Below are positions 20,193-28,981 of a stretch of DNA of 64,000 nucleotides, piece after piece. This DNA is from Shinella fusca. GTDB lineage: Bacteria > Pseudomonadota > Alphaproteobacteria > Rhizobiales > Rhizobiaceae. Position numbers and translations under genes: made by a program. The stretch lies in contig NZ_JACHIK010000009.1 in assembly GCF_014203155.1 (NCBI RefSeq), forward strand, positions 124,001 to 188,000, given 5' to 3'. Within the stretch, counting starts at the first letter, position 1. The number at the start of each line of letters is the position of its first letter. The notes beneath the pieces are model-generated. The model ran no database searches and had not been told where the DNA came from. It worked only from the letters and a program-made list of their open reading frames with translations.

Positions 20193-21950
20193 TCAGGCGG
20201 CCGTATGGCTCTTGCGCACGTCGTCGTCCGTCAGGATGCCGCTCGCCCGCAACAGAGCGGCGAAGCGGCCGTTGCTCTGGCTGAGATCGTTGAACGTGCC
20301 CATCTCGGCGACCTGGCCGTGATCCATGAAGATCACCAGGTCCGCCTCGCGGACCGTCGAGAGGCGGTGCGCGATGATGAAGGTGGTGCGGTTGCGGCGG
20401 AGCTGGTCGATCGCCGCCTTCACGCGCGCCTCCGTTTCCACGTCGAGCGCGCTGGTCGCCTCGTCGAGCACGAGGATCGGCGCATTCTTGAGGATGGCGC
20501 GGGCAATCGCGATGCGCTGGCGCTCGCCGCCCGAAAGCCGGTTGCCGCGCTCGCCGACATGGGTCTCGTAGCCGCTCTGGCGCGAGGTGATGAAGTCGTT
20601 CGCCGCCGCCGCTTCCGCGGCCGCCACGATCTCCTCTTCCGTCGCGCCCTCGCGGCCGAGGCGGATATTGTCGGAGATCGAGCGGTTGAGCAGCCCCGCA
20701 TCCTGGAAGACGGTAGCGATGGAGCGGCGCAGCGACTTGCGCGTCACCGTGGAGATATCGACGCCGTCGATGAGGATCTGGCCGGACTGCGGCTCGTAGA
20801 CGCGCTGCAGGAGGTTGACGAGCGTCGTCTTGCCGGCGCCCGTCGGGCCGACGATGGCGACGGTCTGGCCCGCCTCCACCGTAAAGGAGACGTCGCGCAC
20901 GCCCTGCGTGGCATTGGCGAAGTCGAAGCTGACATTGCGGTATTCGACCCTGCCCTTCACCTCGCCCAGTTCGCCGGCATCCGTCGGCTCCTCGCGTTCC
21001 TTCACCGCGTCCTCCAGCGTGAAGAAGTCCTCCAGCTTGGCGCGCGCCTCGAAGATCTGCGTGGCGAAGGCCTTCATCTGGTCGAGGCGGCCGATGAGCA
21101 GGCCGGCAAAGCCGATGAAGGCGATGACGTCGCCGACGCGGATTTCGCCGCGCTGCACGAGTACGGTGCCGATGACGAGGATCGTCATCATGGAGATGGT
21201 GGAGGCGATGCGGTTGAGCGCGCTGGCGAGCGCCCACCAGTCGAGCACCGGGAACTGCGCGTTGATCAGCCGCTCGGCGAAGCGCTTCAGCTCGCGCGTC
21301 TCGGCCTCGATCCGGTTGTAGCTGTGCACGACAGAGACGTTGCTGATCGAGTCCGACACATGGGAGAAGACCGTGTGGTAGTGGCTCTCCACCGAAGCCT
21401 GTCCCTCGCGCGTGCGGTTCATCACCACCTTGCCGATGAGGACATAGAGCGCGCCGAGCACCACGAGCACCAGCGAGAGCCGGTAGTCCATCGAGAAGGC
21501 GGTGGGGATCAGAAGGGTAAGCGCGACGGCCGTGGCAAGGTGCGTGCGCATGAATTCGAGCCACAGGCTGAACAGCGTCTCGCAGGCCCGCAGCAGCGTA
21601 TGCAGCGCGTTGGACGTGCCGCGCTGGCTGTGCCAGGCGAGCGGCATGGAGATGATGCGCCCGAAGGCCTCCGTCAGGAGGCTCGCGCGGCGCCCGTGCG
21701 CCAGCCGGTCGGCCTCGCGGGCGACGAGCACGTAGGCGATGGTGTTGAAGAGGCCGAAGCCCGCCCACATGAGCAGCATCGGCGTGACGTCGCCCTTGTT
21801 GGAGATGGCATCGATGATACGGCCGAACAGCACCGGCTCGGCGATGGTAATCACGGCCAGCACGACGTTGGCGGCGACGACCAGTCCGACACGAAGCTTG
21901 TAGATGGCGAGATAGCTGAGGGCTCTTGCATAAACCTGATACAAAGACAC
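20193..21950 (-). CDS. ndvA: Cyclic beta-1,2-glucan exporter, fused ABC permease/ATPase
   Basis: About 585 residues. An N-terminal six-helix ABC exporter domain (about 1-310) is followed by an ATPase with Walker A GPTGAGKTT (near 367), signature LSGGERQRIAIARAI and Walker B ILVLDEATSALD. NdvA/ChvA moves cyclic beta-1,2-glucan to the periplasm. GTG at 21950 gives a start SLYQVYARALSYLA that matches the known NdvA start. It is convergent with the opgC-like gene, 6 bp between stops, so synthase, modifier and exporter are adjacent. Confidence 0.96.
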   Translation of the reverse strand: MSLYQVYARALSYLAIYKLRVGLVVAANVVLAVITIAEPVLFGRIIDAISNKGDVTPMLLMWAGFGLFNTIAYVLVAREADRLAHGRRASLLTEAFGRIISMPLAWHSQRGTSNALHTLLRACETLFSLWLEFMRTHLATAVALTLLIPTAFSMDYRLSLVLVVLGALYVLIGKVVMNRTREGQASVESHYHTVFSHVSDSISNVSVVHSYNRIEAETRELKRFAERLINAQFPVLDWWALASALNRIASTISMMTILVIGTVLVQRGEIRVGDVIAFIGFAGLLIGRLDQMKAFATQIFEARAKLEDFFTLEDAVKEREEPTDAGELGEVKGRVEYRNVSFDFANATQGVRDVSFTVEAGQTVAIVGPTGAGKTTLVNLLQRVYEPQSGQILIDGVDISTVTRKSLRRSIATVFQDAGLLNRSISDNIRLGREGATEEEIVAAAEAAAANDFITSRQSGYETHVGERGNRLSGGERQRIAIARAILKNAPILVLDEATSALDVETEARVKAAIDQLRRNRTTFIIAHRLSTVREADLVIFMDHGQVAEMGTFNDLSQSNGRFAALLRASGILTDDDVRKSHTAA

Positions 21951-22248
21951 GAGAATGGAGCCTTTCCGGCAATACCTGTTATGCGGTGCAGCGAGCACCT
22001 TCGTCCCTTCGCTGCGGTAGTAATCAGCGGAAGCGGCAAAAGTTCTTCCGGGTCAAGCAAATTTCGTGACGCGGATGAAATCTTGCGTGATTTGCCGAAT
22101 TCACCCCGCTCATTCGCGCAAACCGATTGATTTTCACCATGCGATCCTGCCAATTGTAAGGCGGGGAAATGAGTGGGGCGCTTGGGCCGGGATCCGGCCG
22201 GGTTCAGCTTTATCAGTTGGTTAAACAAAGCGATCAAGCGCGGGGCAT

Positions 22249-22989
22249 ATGAAGATCAACTTGCTGGTGCAATTCCTTGCACTGATCGACGAGTTGCGCG
22301 GCCGGGAAGAGACGACGGCCGAATTCGAGCGTCTGCTGACGCTTTGCGGCTTCGAGTATTACTGGCTCACCCAGGCGCCGAAGCCGGTGGAGAGCCTGTC
22401 GGGCCTGCTTCTCGCCGGGCGCTGGCCCGAGGGCTGGCCGGAAACCTATCTGCGCAAGCGCTACATGCAGATCGATCCGACCGTGCGCTATCTCGGCCAT
22501 GCGCAGGCCGGCTTCCGCTGGCGCGATACGCTCAGCGTGTTCCGCTCGAGCCCGCACCGCAAGCGCATGGAGCGCATGATGGTCGATGCGCGGCAGAACG
22601 GGCTGGAGGACGGCTATATCTTCCCGGTCCACGGCCGGCGCGGCCTTGTCGGCAGCCTCAGCCTCGGCGGCAAGCCGGTCGATCTGGAAGGCGTCGAGCT
22701 CGGCCTTTTCGAGAGCATCGCGCGGCGGCTCTACTGGAAGCTCATCCATGTCGCCGATCCGGAGGCCGCCGCCCGGCTCTCGGCCGTGGTCGACGTGGAA
22801 TTGACGCGCCGCGAAATGGAGGCCCTCAGCCTGCTCGCCGAGGGCATGACCTCGCCGGATATCGGCCGGGTGCTCGGCATCTCCAGCCATACCGTCGACT
22901 GGTACATGAACGGGCTGCAGGAAAAGCTCGGCGCGCGCAACCGCCACCATGCCGTGGCCATCGCCTTCCGCCTCGGCCTCGTTTCCTGA
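22249..22989 (+). CDS. LuxR-family autoinducer-binding regulator (solo)
   Basis: A 246-residue regulator. Residues about 20-160 form an autoinducer-binding domain in which conserved W and D positions are visible (YYWLTQAP, WPEGWPETYLRKRYMQIDPTVRYLG). Residues about 180-245 form a GerE-type helix-turn-helix (LTRREMEALSLLAEGMTSPDIGRVLGISSHTVDWYM). It resembles ExpR-like rhizobial regulators. No luxI-type synthase is in the window, so it acts as a solo receptor or with a distant synthase. It is divergent from ndvA across 298 bp; any control of ndvA is speculation. Confidence 0.88.
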   Translation: MKINLLVQFLALIDELRGREETTAEFERLLTLCGFEYYWLTQAPKPVESLSGLLLAGRWPEGWPETYLRKRYMQIDPTVRYLGHAQAGFRWRDTLSVFRSSPHRKRMERMMVDARQNGLEDGYIFPVHGRRGLVGSLSLGGKPVDLEGVELGLFESIARRLYWKLIHVADPEAAARLSAVVDVELTRREMEALSLLAEGMTSPDIGRVLGISSHTVDWYMNGLQEKLGARNRHHAVAIAFRLGLVS

Positions 22990-23103
22990 CGGCGCAAATC
23001 TTCTCGCCGACGACGAAAGCAAAATTGAACTTTGGAAATTACCCGTTAATAATCTCTTCGCGGGTGCAGCATTTCCCGTTTCCAGGTCATTGAGGAGTTC
23101 GAC

Positions 23104-26100
23104 TTGCCCATTTCCAAGATCCTTGTCGCCAACCGTTCCGAAATCGCCATCCGCGTGTTCCGCGCGGCCAATGAACTGGGGCTCAAAACGGTTGCGATAT
23201 GGGCGGAGGAGGACAAACTGGCGCTGCACCGCTTCAAGGCGGACGAGAGCTACCAGATCGGCCGCGGCCCGCATCTGGCCCGCGACCTCGGCCCCATCGA
23301 AAGCTACCTTTCCATCGAGGAAGTGATCCGCGTCGCAAAGCTCTCCGGCGCCGACGCCATCCACCCCGGCTACGGCCTTCTGTCCGAAAGCCCGGAATTC
23401 GTCGATGCGTGCGATGCCGCCGGCATCACCTTCATCGGCCCGCGCCCGACCACCATGCGCCAGCTCGGCAACAAGGTGGCGGCGCGCAACCTCGCCATCT
23501 CCGTCGGCGTGCCGGTCGTGCCGGCCACCGAGCCGCTGCCGGATGACGAGCAGGAGATCCACCGCCTTGCCGCCGAGATCGGCTATCCCGTCATGCTCAA
23601 GGCCTCCTGGGGCGGCGGCGGGCGCGGCATGCGCGCCATCCGCGACCCGAAGGACCTCATCCGCGAGGTGACCGAGGCCAAGCGCGAGGCCAAGGCCGCC
23701 TTCGGCAAGGACGAGGTCTATCTGGAAAAGCTCGTCGAGCGCGCCCGCCACGTCGAAAGCCAGATCCTCGGCGACACGCACGGCAATGTCGTGCATCTCT
23801 TCGAGCGCGACTGCTCCATCCAGCGCCGCAACCAGAAGGTCGTCGAGCGCGCGCCCGCGCCCTATCTTTCGGATGCGCAGCGCCAGGAGCTCGCCGCCTA
23901 TTCGCTGAAGATCGCCAAGGCGACCGACTATATCGGCGCCGGCACGGTCGAGTACCTGATGGATGCCGACACCGGCAAGTTCTACTTCATCGAGGTGAAC
24001 CCGCGCATCCAGGTCGAGCACACCGTCACGGAGGTCGTGACCGGCATCGACATCGTCAAGGCGCAGATCCACATCCTCGACGGCTACGCCATCGGCACGC
24101 CGGAATCGGGCGTGCCGGCGCAGGAGAATATTCGCCTCAACGGCCATGCCCTCCAGTGCCGCATCACCACCGAGGACCCGGAGCAGAACTTCATCCCGGA
24201 CTATGGCCGCATCACCGGCTATCGCTCGGCCGCCGGCTTCGGCATCCGCCTCGACGGCGGCACCGCCTATACCGGCGCCTACATCACCCGCTACTACGAT
24301 CCGCTGCTGGTGAAGGTCACGGCCTCCGGCAGCACGCCGCTGGAAGCGATCAACCGCATGGACCGGGCGCTGCGCGAATTCCGCGTGCGCGGCGTCGCGA
24401 CCAACCTCACCTTCCTCGAAGCGATCATCGGCCACGAGGCCTTCCGCAACAACAGCTACACCACCCGCTTCATCGACACGACGCCGGAGCTCTTCCAGCA
24501 GGTCAAGCGCCAGGACCGCGCGACGAAGCTGCTCACCTACCTCGCCGACGTCACCGTCAACGGCCATCCGGAGGCCAAGGGCCGTCCGAGGCCGCCGGCG
24601 GATGTGGCAAAGCCGGTCGTGCCCTATATCAACGGCGATATTCCCGCCGGCACCAAGCAGAAGCTCGACGAACTCGGCCCGAAGAAGTTCGGCGAATGGG
24701 TGCGCGGCGAAAGCCGGGTCTTCCTCACCGACACGACGATGCGCGACGGCCACCAGTCGCTGCTGGCGACCCGCATGCGCACGCATGACATCGCCCGCGT
24801 CGCCGGCACCTATGCAAGGGCCCTGCCGCAGCTCTTCTCGCTAGAATGCTGGGGCGGCGCGACCTTCGACGTCTCCATGCGCTTCCTCACGGAGGACCCG
24901 TGGGAGCGCCTTGCCCGCATCCGCGAGGATGCGCCGAACCTTCTCCTCCAGATGCTGCTGCGCGGGGCGAACGGCGTCGGCTACAAGAACTACCCAGACA
25001 ATGTGGTGAAGTATTTCGTGCGGCAGGCGGCCAGGGGCGGCATCGACGTCTTCCGCGTCTTCGACTGCCTCAACTGGGTCGACAACATGCGCGTCTCGAT
25101 GGACGCCGTCGCCGAGGAGAACCGCATCTGCGAGGCGGCGATCTGCTATACCGGCGATCTCCTCAACTCCGCCCGCCCGAAATACGATCTCAAATACTAC
25201 ACCGCCCTTGCCGGCGAGCTGGAAAAGGCCGGCGCGCACATGATCGCGGTGAAGGACATGGCGGGGCTCCTGAAGCCCGCCGCCGCGCGCGTGCTCTTCA
25301 AGGCGCTGCGCGAGGCGACGGACCTGCCGATCCATTTCCACACGCACGACACGTCGGGCATCGCTGCCGCGACCGTGCTCGCCGCCGTCGAATCCGGCGT
25401 CGATGTGGTGGATGCGGCGATGGACGCGCTTTCCGGCAACACGTCGCAGCCCTGTCTCGGCTCCATCGTCGAGGCGCTGAAGGGCACCGAGCGCGATCCG
25501 GGCCTCGATCCCGAATGGATCCGCCGCATCTCCTTCTACTGGGAGGCCGTGCGCTTCCAGTACGCCGCCTTCGAAAGCGACCTCAAGGGGCCGGCATCGG
25601 AAGTCTACCTGCACGAAATGCCGGGCGGCCAGTTCACCAACCTCAAGGAACAGGCCCGTTCGCTCGGCCTCGAAACCAAGTGGCATCGCGTCGCCCAGGC
25701 CTATGCCGACGCCAACCAGATGTTCGGCGATATCGTCAAGGTGACGCCCTCCTCCAAGGTGGTCGGCGACATGGCGCTGATGATGGTCTCCCAGGACCTT
25801 ACGGTCGCCGACGTGGAGAACCCGGCCAAGGACATCGCCTTCCCGGATTCGGTGGTCTCCATGCTGCGCGGCGATCTCGGCCAGCCCCCGGGCGGCTGGC
25901 CGGCAGCTCTCCAGAAGAAGGCGCTGAAGGGCGAAGAACCCTATACGGCCGTGCCGGGCTCGCTGCTGCCGCCCGCCGATCTCGATGCCGAACGCAAGAC
26001 CATCGAGGACAAGCTGGAACGCAAGGTCGACGATTTCGAGTTCGCCTCCTACCTGATGTATCCCAAGGTCTTCACCGACTATGCGATGGCCGTCGATACC

Positions 26101-26562
26101 TACGGCCCGGTCAGCGTGCTGCCGACGCCGGCCTATTTCTACGGGCTTGCGCCGGGCGAGGAGCTTCAGCCGGAGCTGGAAAAGGGCGTCTCCCTCGTCA
26201 TCCTGCATCAGGCCAAGAGCGAGCCGGACGAGAAGGGCATGGTAAAGGTGTTCTTCGAGCTGAACGGCCAGCCGCGCCTCATCAAGGTACCGGACCGCAA
26301 CCGCGCGGCCACCTCGGCCGCGCGCCGCAAGGCCGACAGCTGCAACGCCGCCCATCTCGGCGCGCCGATGCCGGGCGTCATCTCGACGGTCTCGGTCGCG
26401 GCCGGCCAGACGGTCAAGGCCGGCGACGTGCTGCTCTCCATCGAAGCGATGAAGATGGAGACGGCGCTCCACGCCGAGAAGGACGGCATGATCTCCGAGG
26501 TGCTGGTGCGCGCCGGCGACCAGATCGACGCCAAGGACCTCCTGATCGTCTACGGCGCCTGA
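23104..26562 (+). CDS. pyc: Pyruvate carboxylase
   Basis: A 1152-residue single-chain pyruvate carboxylase that makes oxaloacetate from pyruvate, bicarbonate and ATP for TCA replenishment. In order: biotin carboxylase (about 1-450; SWGGGGRGMR near 168, EVNPRIQVEHTVTE near 298), carboxyltransferase (about 530-800; DTTMRDGHQS near 540, RVFDCLNW) and a C-terminal biotin carrier with the biotinylated Lys in EAMKMET near 1118. The TTG start has GAGGAG 6 nt upstream. A rho-independent terminator follows. Confidence 0.97.
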   Translation: MPISKILVANRSEIAIRVFRAANELGLKTVAIWAEEDKLALHRFKADESYQIGRGPHLARDLGPIESYLSIEEVIRVAKLSGADAIHPGYGLLSESPEFVDACDAAGITFIGPRPTTMRQLGNKVAARNLAISVGVPVVPATEPLPDDEQEIHRLAAEIGYPVMLKASWGGGGRGMRAIRDPKDLIREVTEAKREAKAAFGKDEVYLEKLVERARHVESQILGDTHGNVVHLFERDCSIQRRNQKVVERAPAPYLSDAQRQELAAYSLKIAKATDYIGAGTVEYLMDADTGKFYFIEVNPRIQVEHTVTEVVTGIDIVKAQIHILDGYAIGTPESGVPAQENIRLNGHALQCRITTEDPEQNFIPDYGRITGYRSAAGFGIRLDGGTAYTGAYITRYYDPLLVKVTASGSTPLEAINRMDRALREFRVRGVATNLTFLEAIIGHEAFRNNSYTTRFIDTTPELFQQVKRQDRATKLLTYLADVTVNGHPEAKGRPRPPADVAKPVVPYINGDIPAGTKQKLDELGPKKFGEWVRGESRVFLTDTTMRDGHQSLLATRMRTHDIARVAGTYARALPQLFSLECWGGATFDVSMRFLTEDPWERLARIREDAPNLLLQMLLRGANGVGYKNYPDNVVKYFVRQAARGGIDVFRVFDCLNWVDNMRVSMDAVAEENRICEAAICYTGDLLNSARPKYDLKYYTALAGELEKAGAHMIAVKDMAGLLKPAAARVLFKALREATDLPIHFHTHDTSGIAAATVLAAVESGVDVVDAAMDALSGNTSQPCLGSIVEALKGTERDPGLDPEWIRRISFYWEAVRFQYAAFESDLKGPASEVYLHEMPGGQFTNLKEQARSLGLETKWHRVAQAYADANQMFGDIVKVTPSSKVVGDMALMMVSQDLTVADVENPAKDIAFPDSVVSMLRGDLGQPPGGWPAALQKKALKGEEPYTAVPGSLLPPADLDAERKTIEDKLERKVDDFEFASYLMYPKVFTDYAMAVDTYGPVSVLPTPAYFYGLAPGEELQPELEKGVSLVILHQAKSEPDEKGMVKVFFELNGQPRLIKVPDRNRAATSAARRKADSCNAAHLGAPMPGVISTVSVAAGQTVKAGDVLLSIEAMKMETALHAEKDGMISEVLVRAGDQIDAKDLLIVYGA

Positions 26563-26592
26563 GCCGGCCGGCGGCTTGAAAGCGGGAAACGG

Positions 26593-26626
26593 ATATGGGA
26601 TGGGACGAACCCCATCCCGTATTTCC
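26593..26626 (+). terminator. Rho-independent terminator after pyc
   Basis: ATATGGGATGGG (26593-26604) and CCCATCCCGTAT (26611-26622) form a 12-bp stem with one G-U pair and a 6-nt loop, followed by TTCC. The T tract is weak. Confidence 0.6.
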
Positions 26627-26645
26627 ATGAGAACGCAGGCTTTCC

Positions 26646-27197
26646 ATGCGCTTCGTCATCCGCACCGCCGCTTCGGGCGATATCGCCGCCTTCACCGAAA
26701 TCTACCGCGAATCCGTGCTGAACGGGGTCGCAAGCTATGAGATCGACCCGCCCTCGCTCGACGAGATGGCGGCGCGCTTTACGGCGATCACCGGCAAGGG
26801 CTATCCCTATATCGTCGCGGTGGAGCAGACGGGGCTCATCCTCGGCTATGCCTATGCCTCGGCCTTCCGCACGCGGCCGGCCTATCGCTGGCTCGTCGAG
26901 GATTCCGTCTATCTGGCGCCGGAAGCCCGCGGCAAGGGCATCGGCAGGGCGCTGCTTGCCGAGCTCATCCACCGCACCACGGACCTCGGCTTTCGCCAGA
27001 TGGTGGCCGTGATCGGCGGGGCGCACCCCGCCTCCATCGCCGTCCACGCCGCCGCCGGCTTCGAGCACAGCGGCCGCCTGACGGCAACCGGCTTCAAGCA
27101 CGGCCGCTGGCTGGACACGGTGTTCATGCAGCGCGCGCTCGGCGACGGGGCGGAGACGGAGCCGCCGATGGACATCTATCCGGAAACGATGGGATAA
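26646..27197 (+). CDS. GNAT N-acetyltransferase, phosphinothricin/methionine-sulfone type
   Basis: A 183-residue GNAT protein of the Pat/MddA group, which acetylates amino-acid analogues such as phosphinothricin or methionine sulfone(sulfoximine). It has the typical start RTAASGDIAAFTEIYRESV, the SVYLAPEARGKGIGRALL acetyl-CoA loop (near 90-107) and VAVIGGAHPASIAVHAAAGF in the C-terminal half. It follows the pyc terminator, so it probably has its own promoter. The exact substrate cannot be read from sequence. Confidence 0.87.
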   Translation: MRFVIRTAASGDIAAFTEIYRESVLNGVASYEIDPPSLDEMAARFTAITGKGYPYIVAVEQTGLILGYAYASAFRTRPAYRWLVEDSVYLAPEARGKGIGRALLAELIHRTTDLGFRQMVAVIGGAHPASIAVHAAAGFEHSGRLTATGFKHGRWLDTVFMQRALGDGAETEPPMDIYPETMG

Positions 27198-27350
27198 GGT
27201 CGGGCCGCCGAACGCACCGCGCCCCCTCGTCGGCGCCTGCCGTCTGCCTCTGCTCCCCGTCCCTGCTTCTGCCCTCTTCTCCGTCAAGCCAGAGCATGAC
27301 GCTGGAGGGTGGGGCGAAGGTAGCGGGGAGGGTGTTGCGCCGGAAGCGTC

Positions 27351-27725
27351 TCACGTCTCGACGAGGCGCAGCACCTTGTCGAACACCTTCAGCACCTGGT
27401 TCAGCTCGTGGCCGCGCTTCAGGATGGTGCCGTGCTGGTTGATGACGCTGTAGGCGCCCTGCCTGGCGGCGAGCTTGGGATTCTTCTCGACACGATAGAG
27501 CGGCATTTCGCCGGAGCGCTTGAAGATGGAGAAGACCGCCCTGTCGCGCAGGTGGTCGATGGCGTAGTCGCGCCATTCGCCCTCGCCGACCATGCGGCCG
27601 TAGACCCACAGGATCGCATCGAGTTCCCGCCGATGGAAGGTCACCGGCAGCGGATCCTTGCTGCTGCGGTACTCCTTGAGGTCGACCACGACGTTGGACG
27701 CCTGCAAATCCGGCTGATCGGTCAT
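27351..27725 (-). CDS. DUF2794 family protein
   Basis: A 124-residue small soluble protein that I recognise as the alphaproteobacterial DUF2794 family. Visible family features are VTFHRRELDAILWVYGRMV, EWRDYAIDHLRDRAVFSIFKR and QGAYSVINQHGTILKRGHEL. The function is unknown. It is transcribed alone between convergent and divergent genes. Confidence 0.8.
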   Translation of the reverse strand: MTDQPDLQASNVVVDLKEYRSSKDPLPVTFHRRELDAILWVYGRMVGEGEWRDYAIDHLRDRAVFSIFKRSGEMPLYRVEKNPKLAARQGAYSVINQHGTILKRGHELNQVLKVFDKVLRLVET

Positions 27726-27985
27726 CTAAACTCCGCACCTTCCTGTGACGGCTCGATGACAGTGTGCCTGAGCGGCGGCGAAATGCAAGGCGGGCGGACA
27801 GGCGGTGCACGGCGCCTTTCCCGCAAAAATCCGTTCCGCCGCATTTCAGACAAACCGACGCCCAAATTTAAAGGGAAAGTCCGCCCGTCGCCGCCGTGCC
27901 TGCCCCCGCCTCACGCGGAATCCGGTTCGGTACGGCAAGCGTCTGTCGAGGTTGCCTTGTATTCCGTTGCCGGCAGCTTCGTCCC

Positions 27986-28047
27986 GGTCCGGTCCGTGTT
28001 TCTTCGAACCCTCAAGCCCCAGCCCCTCGAGGAAGCCGGACCGGACC
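27986..28047. repeat. Imperfect long hairpin in a 338-bp gene-free stretch
   Basis: GGTCCGGTCCG (27986-27996) and CGGACCGGACC (28037-28047) are perfect inverted repeats, with inner near-complementary arms TTCTTCGA and TCGAGGAA. It lies 17 bp beyond the stop of the DUF1223 gene, so it may stop that transcript although it has no T tract. The rest of 27726-28063 shows no gene I can support. Confidence 0.4.
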
Positions 28048-28063
28048 TCCCTTGAAAGCCCTT

Positions 28064-28819
28064 TCAGAGCGCGGACGGCCCCCCGGACAGGACCGTCGCG
28101 CCGAGGATCGCGCCGGGCGTATCGGCGCTCTTCATGCGCTGCAGCAGCACGGCGCAGCCGCCCGCCTTCTTTTTCTTCTTCAGCATGTCGGCCGGAAGCA
28201 CCAGGTTGGTCTCCTTGCCTTCCCACATGCCGATCGTCTCCATGTCCGTCACGGCATGCCAGTAGTCGACCGTCTTGCCGCGGTTCTCGCCCTTGTCGAT
28301 ATCGATCCGGTGCTCGCGTTCGAAATAAGCGATGAGGATATTGGCCTTGCCCTCGCCGGGGCCGACGCGGATGCGCAATTCGTCGTTCTTCACCTCGGCC
28401 ACGACCGGCACCTTCAGCCCCTTGCCTTCGCCGGACAGGGCGTCGATGCGGGTGCGGATGCCGGAAAGATCGGCGCCGTTGACGTGCTCGCGCCCGTTCA
28501 GCACGGCCTGCGGCGTGTAGACGCCGTTGCGGCCGAACATGCGGGCATAGGCATATTGCCGGTCGGTATTGTCCTTGGAGGCGAGCGTGTCCGCCCAGCC
28601 GAGATAGTTCCAGTAGTCGACGTGATAGGAGAGCGCCACGACGTCGCCCTCGCGCACCAGCGTCTCCAGCGCCTTGTCGGCGGGCGGGCAGGACGAGCAG
28701 CCCTGGCTGGTGAAGAGCTCGACCACGCCCTTGGGCTCGATGGATTCCTGCGCATGGGCGGTGCCGGCGCCCAGCGTCAGCAGGATCGCCAGACATTCCG
28801 GTATGTACGGTCTCGGCAT
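28064..28819 (-). CDS. DUF1223 family secreted thioredoxin-like protein
   Basis: About 251 residues. A signal peptide (about 1-24, cut after AHA) is followed by VVELFTSQGCSSCPPADKALETL, a thioredoxin-fold motif with CSSC, and by YHVDYWNYLGWADTLA and RQYAYARMFGRNGVYTPQ. These are hallmarks of DUF1223, a periplasmic family of unknown function in alphaproteobacteria. ATG at 28819 is preferred because GGAA lies 6 nt upstream; ATG at 28825 is too close to it. It lies downstream of acnA beyond a strong terminator, so it is expressed separately. Confidence 0.85.
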   Translation of the reverse strand: MPRPYIPECLAILLTLGAGTAHAQESIEPKGVVELFTSQGCSSCPPADKALETLVREGDVVALSYHVDYWNYLGWADTLASKDNTDRQYAYARMFGRNGVYTPQAVLNGREHVNGADLSGIRTRIDALSGEGKGLKVPVVAEVKNDELRIRVGPGEGKANILIAYFEREHRIDIDKGENRGKTVDYWHAVTDMETIGMWEGKETNLVLPADMLKKKKKAGGCAVLLQRMKSADTPGAILGATVLSGGPSAL

Positions 28820-28928
28820 GGTCATTTCCAATGAAGCGCGGCGCTGCGGCCAGCCTTTCCAGCCGTCATACGCCCTTGCCGCTTCAACGGGAAGTCACGA
28901 TGGAGTGAGCCTTGCGGCCCGGAAACGA

Positions 28929-28960
28929 ACGATGCCGGGGCTGGAGGGCCCCGGCATCGT
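28929..28960 (-). terminator. Terminator downstream of acnA
   Basis: ACGATGCCGGGG (28929-28940) and CCCCGGCATCGT (28949-28960) form a perfect 12-bp stem with an 8-nt loop, 22 bp beyond the acnA stop. The following minus-strand bases (TCGTTTCC) give a modest T run. Confidence 0.75.
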
Positions 28961-28981
28961 GCATTTCAAACCCGAAAGGGA

